Shown one piece after another: positions 54,041 to 64,000 of a stretch of 64,000 nt of DNA. Position numbers and translations under genes: made by a program. Position 1 is the first letter of the stretch, and each line of letters opens with the position of its first letter. Where the stretch lies: positions 361,273 to 425,272 of the forward strand of contig JAVYIG010000893.1 in the NCBI GenBank assembly GCA_035222895.1, read 5' to 3'. Under the pieces are notes generated by a model that was not told where the DNA came from, did no database searches, and was given only the letters and a program-made list of their open reading frames with translations. Origin of the DNA: Strongylocentrotus droebachiensis. Lineage: Eukaryota > Echinodermata > Echinoidea > Camarodonta > Strongylocentrotidae.

Positions 54041-56709
54041 ATATACATTAAAACCACGATCTGCATATAACTAATCGAAGCCATCAATGCGATCCGGCTG
54101 CATTAAGTATGTTTGCCTCAGACATCAAAACGTCGTATTTAGAAACTGCACAGCAAAAAAAGTGATGAATATTAATTTTTAATAGTCTTTGTGAGAGAAA
54201 ATAGCCCTTTTTTAAACGATGTTAATTGTCATACTATTTTTTTTAGTATGTCTTATGCAAGCAGAAAATAATTTAATGAACAATATTACACAAGTCCACT
54301 ATCATATTTCCTGTTTCCTAATTTTCAACTGAAAAAATGTACAACATAGAAATAAAACTCCTCTATTTTTTCGACAGTATTAAAGATATATATAACCATA
54401 ATTTATGACACAATTTAAAAAAAGACCGCTTTAGCAATTTTGAAAACCGATGAAAAAGTGGAAAAGCTAATTTCGTAAACGATTCATATCATATGATTTA
54501 ATATTCGTCCAAGAATGAACAGTGTACTTGTATACTGTTGATTGTGTTTTATTTTTAATTATTGGATATATAGGATTTCCCGGCGAAATTCGCGAGTTTG
54601 TCATTCGAATTCATTTACTTTGCATTTAAGTAATAAAGCGCAGATCGGCTTTGCCATGCTAATTATCATCAAATTTTCCCGTTTTGGTATTTAACTTAGG
54701 ATTTTGGTCGAAGGGTTTCATAGATCAGTCATTTAATTTAGAAACTGCTCAAATAGCATTCAAATTAATCGTCACTTGTCGAGGCGTAATTTGTTATCAT
54801 TTTAATTAACACCTGTCATTCGTATTCGAACTGTGTTTATTCAAGTTAGGGGGAAGGGGGAAGAAAATGCAACACACGTTTACAGTTTTTAAATAATGCA
54901 ATTAAATGCATGATTTGCCATTGGGGTCTTTTCTGTTATTCCATTTATTAATAATTTTGAGGACAATGCATATGGGTGTAGTCAGACATTAGGTAAAGAA
55001 GGGGCGAAATCAAGGGATATGGCATTTCTGCACGGAAACGTTCATATACCCCGGAAAAGTACAAACATATAGATGCAAGTCGTTTCTTTCTTCTTAACAA
55101 TCAAACTTAAATGATGATGAATATCAGATAAATCTAATAAGTATATAAAGTGTAAATAAATGCAAGACAATAAAATATGATTGCATACACATGAAAAAAA
55201 AACAATGTTGAAAGAAAAAGAATGAGCTATAAAAAGTGTGTAATAAACGATAGATGTATATTGACCCTCAATTTAAGTGCACAAAGTGCTAATTTAAATG
55301 CTACAAATTAATTAGAATGCTAAAAGTACGCCTTCGCGAAGCCAGAACTCGTGTTGCGCCAAATGGAATGACCATTTATCGAAAGAAGCACATTATCATT
55401 AATTTGAATGAAACATACATAGATTTTAACGAAAACTTCATAGATTTGAAAACTAGAAAAAGAAATATAAACCCGAAATATACCTGGCAGCACGAAAACT
55501 GTCGAGTATGAACGCAAGACAAATTAATTTTAATGACAAACTAGGGAATTTGGCCGGGAAATCCTATATTACAGTGTAGTCATAAGAATCTGCAAAAGAA
55601 TTTAATAGATTTGTAGTAAAGCTATCTTTGTGACCATGTTATTATCTTTGCGGTATATTCATCCACTCATGTTTTCTTACATACAAATTTTGATACAGAT
55701 CATGGGCAATTCCATATTTATGAGCGGTAAGATTTGTGTTATTGCATGAAATAGATTAGTGTTATATATCTTCTTTAATTGCTAGGGTCAGATTTTGAAA
55801 CACGCACTTTCTTGCACATTAAAATAAAAAAATAATGTCGGAAATTTTAATTATTCATAACATTGAGCAAATTTGTGTTTTCAAGTTGCAAAACAATATA
55901 TCTTCTGATTGGGCAATTCAGTCGATGGACTATATAGAAGACTGTGTTTTTCCACCGCGATGAATACTGCTGCAATGAAAATGCATACAATTCATATACT
56001 TTCATTTAAACAAAATTCCCAGCAAATTCACATGCTCATTATATTTGTGAATGTTCTGGGCGAATCATGATAAGCTTTATTATAACTACTTTGAAGATTC
56101 ATAAATCAAATATAACTAAACCATTGAAAAAAGTGTTTGTTTATTACAATGTTAATATAATCTAGTGGTACAATATCAATAATTCATGATATTATCCTCT
56201 AATAAATGATATGAAAATGAAATGAAATAATGAGCACATCGTTGTAAACAAAATCAAACCACTGACATTAACCAATCCATACATTGCTTATACACACATA
56301 CCGCAACTTCAAGTGCAATTATTTGTTCTCAATTCTCTAAATACATGTATCATGTTTATGAATATTACCACACATTTTTTTTCATTTGGCGGGAAAGTCC
56401 TATTCATATAGAAACCTTTGCCTAAGATCATAAATAATTATTATACTTTTCAGTAAGTTTTCTGAAAGCAGAGCAAACATGAATTGAATGTCTGCGCAAT
56501 TTAGTTTGCAATTTCCTGGACCTTATGATGTGAAATTTTGTTATCATACATTCATAACCTGTTTTCGTTGTATCATAGATGTGCAATCATAAAAATCAGG
56601 TCATTCGAAATATTATATCTTATTCAGCGAATACCATCATCATAAGTGCTGGATTGATCGGTTGATAGACAAAGTAAAATCCAATGGAATTACTCCCATA
56701 AATCATAAT

Positions 56710-56985
56710 CTCCTCTCTCTCTCTCTCTTTCACTGTCTCTCTCTCTCTCTCTCTCTCCCACCCTTCTCTTTCTATCTCTCCTATCTTTCTCTCTCTATCT
56801 CTCCCACCTGTCTCTCTCATTCTATCTCTCTCTCTCTGTGTCTATCATGGAAGTAGGTCACTGATGTAATACTGAATTAAGCTTGGAGATGCACGCCCCT
56901 CCTCCACCTCCTCCCCCAAACAAAAACAAGAAAGAAAGAGAGAGAGATAGAGAGATAAAGAAAGAAAGGGAAAGAAGGAAAACAA
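56710..56985. repeat. (CT)n then (GA)n microsatellites
   Basis: CT-rich 56710-56840 and GA-rich 56925-56985 face each other across ~85 bp, so the arms could pair weakly. Ser/Leu-rich frames are artefacts. Confidence 0.9.
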
Positions 56986-58049
56986 AGTATAATGTCAGTG
57001 CCAAAGACGTATTTCAACTCTCATTGGTCCAGGCCCCCAATTTTCTGTTGTGTAATTTCCTGGAGCTAGCCTCGGCGGTTTTAATTGTACATGCTTGTTT
57101 GCTTTTATTTTTTATTTTTTTTTTAAAGGGTTTATTTTATTATGTTTTGTTTGCCTTGTATCCTTTTCGTGCTTAGCTTTGTCCTATTATATATGGCTAC
57201 TTCGATAGTCACTGACATTAATGTCAACTATGCATCCATTTATCACGATCTGAAATGCTTTAATTTGTCATTTCTACACGATGGCCCCGGACGATGGCAA
57301 ATTCGCCGACATATGAAATTACATAAAGAAGTCATGACAACCGTAAGAGGTCCTTTGAACACGGCTGTCACTCCCTGGCCTTAGTAGCATGAACATTGAC
57401 ATTTGGAAATGTTTATGTTAATCATCTTGCCCCTCAGATCTTTCTGAGGTTTGAAACAATGTCACTCCCACTTTATTTATACGCCCGAACTGTTGCTTCT
57501 AGATATGAAGAGTTTAATTCCAAAAGGAGCTAAATCTATTTTGTAACTTCAGAGAAAAAGGAATTTGTTTACCAGATTTTGTACAGGCGTCTATTGAAAA
57601 GTGATATTAGAAGGTGCATGTTTTCATAATTGCTCCCAAAATTAAGGTAAATAATTTTGTTAAAAAACGGGTAGTCAAGTGAACAGTGTTCTGATATCAA
57701 ATTTTCATCAAAAGTGGATTTAGTTCCTTTTGGAATTGATCTCTTCATATAAAGGTAAATTTTCTTCTTTTTTTTTCCTTTCTATTTTGTACTTTGCGAT
57801 GGCCGCATTTTGCACCAGTCTTTCCCTTGAGCTGTCAATTACTATTAGGATTATCTTCAAATGTATCTCATTCTCTCAGATGTATACAAAAAAACACGAT
57901 TTAATTCAAACCTGTTCTAATTATGTCTGATCAATGTAAACATTTTTTATTAACTTTTATCGCATATGCGCGCAATCTAAATTTAGTTTTGTGCGATATG
58001 ACTGCATAGATATTGTTAAGGCAATACATTTCTCTATCTTCCCCCTCTT

Positions 58050-58050
58050 T

Positions 58051-58093
<43 letters not shown>

Positions 58094-58509
58094 CTCTCTC
58101 TCCTTCTCTGTTTCTTCTCTCTTCTCCCGTCTTCTCTCCCCTTTATAGTCTTCCGTATTCATTTTCTAATCGTTAACCGTTCTAATAACTTCAAGACCGT
58201 CGAAGAATCTTTCAAAGCTCTGAAATCATATCTCATCAGTAGATTTGACAGAATCTGAGAAATTGAGAGAATGCCATTTCTCCAAACCAGGGGAAGATTA
58301 ATCGCTATGGAGAAGAAATTATGGGGCGTGCACTCGCCGTGTAATGGCTCTCAGAAGACGATGTTATCACTTTAAAAAAACACAACGAATTTATATCTAG
58401 AAATGAGGCGTAAAGTGAAGATGAGAGGGAGAGAGAGGGAGGGAGGGAGAGAGAGAGAGAGATAAAAAAAACAGAGAGAGAGATGGAGAGAGAGGGAGGG
58501 AGGGAGAGA

Positions 58510-58550
<41 letters not shown>

Positions 58551-58575
58551 GGGGGGGGGGAGAGAGAGAATGAAG
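58050..58575. repeat. (CT)n at 58050-58140 and (GA)n at 58418-58575
   Basis: Pyrimidine tract followed ~280 bp later by a purine tract with an embedded (GT)5 and a ten-base G run. No gene seen between them. Confidence 0.9.
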
Positions 58576-61500
58576 ATTAAAACAGGGAACGGAGCTCCAG
58601 GTGTGACAAAAAAATTAGAATATGCGTAGGCGTAGGAGTCATAAAGATCATGACAGGTATTAACAACAGGAAATGAAACTACAACAGCATATTGCCTTAG
58701 GGTGGTGAATTCTGATCAATAATGCCAACGACAAATCTCAACAGACCCTTAAGAACGCCCTTAAAATCCGAGGAAATTTCAAGGAGCAAAACAAAAAATT
58801 GCTTACCTGGATGTATTATGCATCGGTGACCTTTTGCAAGCTTGATCTCGTGTATTAGCCGCATCACCGACTTGTTGTTTTCGCTGACTCTCGAAACTCC
58901 TTTTATTTTTGACTTGTTTAACAGATCTGTACTCAAGCGATAGGGGATGGAATTATTCAAACAGTTAATAAAAAGTGATTCGGAAGAGTTTTGTTTTCAA
59001 TATGCGCATCACATGCCTGAACAGATCTTATGGAGAGGTTAACAATTTGGAGAACTGAAACGTAAGATTGCACAATATCAAGGATGATTTTAATACGAAT
59101 GGTTAAGAGATTACTCAGTCGGAGTAAAATACGAGAACTGAAAAGTTCTTATGCTTGATTAAGCACGAGCTACTGAAAATTCCGTGAAAATGACTGGGGC
59201 GGATAAATGCCTTGTTTTAAAGTACACGTCAGCCATCACTTGTATTTTGACCCCGTAAGCGTTTTTGTTTTTTTTTTGCGTGGGGGGGGGGGGGTCACTG
59301 CTAATGCTGAGAGTGCCTTTTCACTACAAACTCTATGACAGACGAAATAATAATGATAATGATAATCTTAAAAACCGAAGTCATCCCATTTCAGGGCTGC
59401 CCTTTTACTTCCAAATATTCTGGTAAGCAGACTAATGATAATTATATAAAGGCATCTTATTTTGGGACTGCTATTTCACTTATAATTTCTCTGACAAGCA
59501 AAAAGCAGACCAAAAAAGAAATCATCTCCTTTAAGGGTGCCTTTTCATAAAAAGAATCGACTGACAGCGCCCCCTTCGGCAACCTTGCACAGCCCAATGG
59601 ATCGGTTTAACACATTCAAATTTATGGATTTTTCTTTCCTGGGGAGCTAATAACGAGTTATTCCATTACCATGTTATAAGCAATAAACTAAAATACTTGA
59701 ATCCAGTCTGCATACATTTCTTTTAACTACGTCAGGTTAACCTCGGACAAGCGTTCAGATTGTCAAGAATAACTTTTGTTTGAAAAGTATGCATACGAAT
59801 ATGATTATGTTATTAAACAGGTCTATTAAGCGTCATCCAACTCAGGCGAAAAGGGGGGGTTCTGCGGCACTCCTGGCACCCCTGACTCCAAATTGTATAC
59901 TTTGTATAAGGCATGTGCTTTATAATATATAAGATCTTATTTTGCCTCCTGAGTAAGTAATTTACATGTATTATGGCATGGCACCCCCCCCCCCCCCACG
60001 TACCCCCTATACTTAAGCCCGCCCGTGCACGCAACGTTGTTCAAAGCTTGCAGGATACAATGATATACAATACAGTATTAGTGAATTAACCAGTGAACCA
60101 ATACAGCTCTAGAACGATCCGGAACAGTTTTGAACCAGAAACGGACACGAGGGGAAAACCCACCGACGTACGTACAGGAAAAAAACAGGTGACATCAGGG
60201 CACATTGACCCGAGTACAAGATCAAAATCTATTTGATTTGAATGTCGGTTGGATAACGAGACCTCGGTGCATATTTTCATTTACATACATATTCAGTTGC
60301 GGATTCTGACGCGGATTGTAATTGCAAAAAGAATACTACAGGTAGGTACATTTACGATCGTGCAACTATATTAGCTTCATGGGGTATGCATTACAGGTGA
60401 CACTGAAATATTCAAGTATTTATGAAGAGGCAATAGTTCGTTGGCTTTATTCAGGCCTACTTGAGTATAGTATAACATAAAGTGTGTATAGTTTATATAT
60501 CGTAAGTCAGTAACTGCATATCATACACACTTATCGTATGCTCTTCAATCGAAAGTGAAACACTGATAAAGTGTGTGTGTTTAATGGTATCTATATAAAA
60601 TGTGGGTGCGTAAGGTGGGTGTGTATGTTTGTGTGCGTGTGTATGCGAGAGTGTGATGAATGATGATGACTTTTCGCTCAATTAAGTGTGAATTAATTAC
60701 TTGTTAGCCGCTGATCGATGGTCAAGTCACCTGCAGGCTGCCTCAGGTGGTAATGTAATTCCGTATACATGTATAATGTAATGTACTAAGTGGCTACCAG
60801 TATCGCGGAACCCTTTTGAAGTCTTAGTTAATTACGGTAGATGTTCGTGAACTCTCTCGTTCTTCTTATGTCAGTTTGGGTGAAAGTCAGAATAGAAATT
60901 TCCCCTGAAAAATCAGCTCTTCAAATGCCCTCATATTTAAAGTAAAACAAGAAATAGCAGTGGTATTCGGACCAAACAGTCACGCCACATCTGTGTGTAG
61001 TCTAATATATCGACTTCTGTATGGAGTTTATATGCTTTTCATCCAGATTAAATCAGTTTTTTGTATCAAGTTATGTTTCAAAAACCTTCACAAAATATAC
61101 AGTTCCTATATCTACTTCATAATCAACTTGTCAAAGTTGCGTCAAGACAATTTCTGACAACCGTGTTGCATGACCAAAACTGATCTATATTAAAGTCACA
61201 ATCAATTCTCTCTAGTTCTATTTTCTATGGAACAAGTTACACCACTAGAGCTACCTGTATATCAGATTATTGTCGCTAGAAGTATAATCAACCTTCTACA
61301 TCATTAACGCATAAGTTCCGTGGTAGGGCAAAGAGCTATCCAGATTTCGGGTATTCAAAAGCAGAAGCCAGGTCATCAAGGGTGGTTGACTTTGGATAAT
61401 AGTTTGAGGGAAAACGAGGCCATTATAATTACGGATTAAGCGGATTAATTCACATAGGTATACGTTGTTTGGGTATATGTTGTACAGTGTGTATAAAGCA

Positions 61501-62792
61501 GGAACTGATTTCACTGCAAGCCCCTCCCCTCCTGCTCCCCCACCTCCCTCCTTCTCTCAGTAATTATATTAAATTAATTCACTTTGGTTCAGTTTATTTC
61601 ATACTTCACGCTACACATTGTCAGTTTTGTTTAAACGAAATATACTGATAATATCTACAGACTTGGGATATCGTGTCATGGATTTTTTTCTTTCTTTTTG
61701 TCGTTCACCTCGACAGACCCATATCTTATCTTTTGAATCCCCTTTCCCTCCACAACACGTCTTCAGACCAGACATGTAAAATCCCTCCCCCCCTACTGCA
61801 CCCCTCCCTCTCTGTAACTCCTGTGTAAGGCCATATTTTATATTCCTCTTTTCCGCAGCAAATCCCCCAAACTCATCTGCTTAATCCCCAACTCACAGTT
61901 TCCTGTTCACGTCAGGCCGACTTAGTACATCCTGATTACTCATAATTAGTCATGACTAATTTTCAGCTATTAGTACAAGGGAAACGTAGCGCGAAAGTTA
62001 TTGAGAATCGAAAGTGGTGGGATATTGAATAATGCAGACACGAGTCATAATTATACAAAACCAAGTACCGCAAGGGGTGCATCGAGAGATAATGGTATAT
62101 TGCTTTGTACATGCTAGCTGTCGTTCAAATATTACTTCCACCCATTGATAATTGATGTATGGAAAGGTCTTTTCTTTCGCGTCCATTTTCTTTGAAGTGT
62201 TTGAAGTCTACTTTGAAAAATATCCGTGTTGAAAAGTTTGTAATTATTTTTTATTATCTGAAGACGCGTTCATAAATGAGCATCAATGCCAAAATGTGTA
62301 GCCATAGACATAGTTCGTTTATTCTCGGAGTGCATTGCCTATGGCGAGCTTCCCTCGTCTATATTTACTTACAAATGGCTTTTTATCTTCGTGTGTTCCC
62401 TCAGCAGTCCTACCATTACAAGTATAATATAATTCATTTATTGGAGTTCGCTTATTAGCTGAGTAGCTTTATACACCATAAATGTTCAAGCAAACAATAT
62501 GTCCGTTGCAGTGCAATATTAAATTCATGTATATATTGTACTTTGTACCTTGGACCAGGGACTTGTGAATTGACTGTCAACTCACTGCTTGTATGTTGTA
62601 CATTTTGTTGATCGCCTTGAGAGCGTTACTGGGAACTATAATTTGCTAGAAGGTGAACGAGAGTGGGTGTCCTGTTGATTCTTATTTAGTTACGTCTATA
62701 TGCTTTAATTTTCCATTCAGTTTACGTGTTGAATGGAAACCTTGAATTTCATGCCCTTGGTTTGTGTAATAGCGATAGAGTGCTCTGGGACC

Positions 62793-63011
62793 CAGGCGCG
62801 GATCCAGGATTTCTTAGGGGAGGGGGCCCAACTTTTTTTTTTTTTTTGCTCCCGAAAATTTGAAAATCGCGCCGGCCGAAAAGTCGCTCAGTGGGGGGGG
62901 GGGGGGGGGAGGGGGGGGGGGGGGGGGGGGGGGTAAGCGGACACTTTTTTTTTTTTTTTTTGAGTCCAAAAAAAAATCGCAACGACTCAGCCAGACGAAA
63001 AGTCGCTCAGT

Positions 63012-63043
<32 letters not shown>

Positions 63044-63238
63044 AGTGAGCACATTTTTTTTTTTTTTGGTCCTCGAAAATTTAAAAATTTGCACCCCCCC
63101 CCCCCTTGAGCGCCAGGGGGGGGGGGGGCCCAACCCCCAAAAAAGGTAAAAATCGCGTGATTTTACATGATTTTTTTCTCGAGGGGGGGGGGGGGGGGCC
63201 CGGGCCCCCCGGCCCCCCCCCCCCTGGATCCGCCACTG
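62793..63238. mobile_element. hAT-like MITE with 8-bp target duplication and G-run array
   Basis: The ends CAGGCGCGGATCCAGG and CCTGGATCCGCCACTG are flanked by CTGGGACC (62785-62792 and 63239-63246). The 446-bp interior holds about two and a half imperfect units: long G run, T run, then CGAAAAGTCGCTCAGTGG. No coding capacity. Confidence 0.88.
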
Positions 63239-63734
63239 CTGGGACCTGGGCAACTTCCGGCCGTTTAGCAAGACTGGACAAGAGTTTCATTGGTGCATTA
63301 AATGTTTATCGTGGACGGAGTATATATACTTCACTGCATTCAACTTTAAATTACGTACTCTTTGGGCATAAACAGAGTATGCTGACTCACTTATTAGATA
63401 TTTGGTATCGATTGTGTGGAAGGAAAATATCACTGTCATTGAAGTATTCTTGATATACATGTACTATATAACATTCGGATAAGTAAGTCAGTTATGCTTC
63501 GGGGTATTAAATCGCTTTATACAGATCTTGCTATACCCATCATTGGACGTTTTAGAGGACGTCCCTTTTTAAACTGACTCTGGCAGGTTGGCGAATTCTA
63601 GATGAAGATTCGTGGGGGGGGGGGGGAGGGGTCTTCAGATTTAACTAGTGTTAGGGCAATATAAGTGTTTGTATTATCGTTTTGATTGTTTCGGAATTAT
63701 TGATAGCTGATGTTGATTATTGTCAAAACTGATA

Positions 63735-63800
63735 GTGGTGGTTGTGGTGAATGTGGTGGTTGTGGTGGTTGTGGTGGTTGTGGTGGTTGTGGTGGTTGCC
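63735..63800. repeat. (GTGGTT)n microsatellite
   Basis: About ten units of GTGGTT/GTGGTG. The poly-Thr frame on the minus strand is an artefact. Confidence 0.93.
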
Positions 63801-64000
63801 ACTAGTAGTGGTAGTAGTAGGCTAGAGTAAAAGTGGTTGAAGTACAAGTTGCAAAACGAATAGTTGAATTTGTCAATAGATGGAAACATGAAAATGTGAC
63901 ATCTCTTTACATGGGCATATCAACATTCCTTCTGTCTTAATGAATTCTTGAGTGGCCTACGATTTGTTTTAAATAAAAGACACAACAAAATGGCTGATAT

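Larger units (their letters stand above)
54041..62784. other. Gene-poor AT-rich stretch
   Basis: No coding exon was recognised. Contents are microsatellites (listed separately), G or C runs (59281-59294, 59986-59998), possible antisense LINE-tail sequence around 61583-61680 (AGTTTATTTCATACTTCACG), and otherwise unremarkable AT-rich DNA. A distant regulatory role cannot be judged from sequence alone. Confidence 0.45.

Noticed and set aside
745-63800. CRISPR-like or prokaryotic repeat arrays
   Set aside because: All tandem arrays are eukaryotic micro- or minisatellites without unique spacers, and the window is clearly metazoan.

Overview
Animal (metazoan) genomic DNA: AT-rich, with spliced genes, very dense transposon insertions, many short inverted-repeat elements, long G/C homopolymer runs and the scattered motif TACATGTA. 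The mix (a spliced Nup85 gene, an intronless rhodopsin-class GPCR pair, CR1/L2-like LINEs, numerous MITEs) fits a marine invertebrate deuterostome. A sea urchin is my best guess, but this is inferred from style and not proven by any diagnostic gene.

Region 1 (1 to about 23.3 kb, minus strand) is a nuclear pore gene. Fifteen coding exons, all with GT/AG borders and compatible phases, join into about 538 codons matching the Nup85 subunit of the Y (Nup107-160) complex. The last ~100 codons lie beyond the left edge, and the start exon is uncertain (a weak candidate is at 23.17-23.21 kb). The introns hold a trinucleotide repeat that begins at a splice donor, a partially duplicated exon, a 1.2-kb foldback element next to an exon, an 800-bp purine tract, LINE tails, and a cluster of DNA transposons nested up to four deep (20.08-22.77 kb).

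Region 2 (about 26.7 to 33.4 kb) is a full-looking non-LTR retrotransposon on the plus strand. It has a coiled-coil ORF1 and a 1039-residue ORF2 with PHD finger, endonuclease and reverse transcriptase, followed by a 1.76-kb hAT-like element with an 8-bp target duplication.

Region 3 (about 34.0 to 45.1 kb) holds two intronless class A GPCR paralogues in direct orientation about 10 kb apart. They are nearly identical at both ends of the coding sequence and diverged in the middle.

Region 4 (45.2 to 64 kb) shows no convincing gene. It contains microsatellites, TTAA-type and foldback MITEs, a strong 167-bp hairpin, and a hAT-like element near 63 kb with an 8-bp target duplication.

No tRNA, rRNA, CRISPR or prokaryotic feature was seen. 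The genes here do not form a pathway; they are unrelated neighbours in a repeat-rich region. Element boundaries rest on terminal inverted repeats and target duplications read by eye; no database search was possible.
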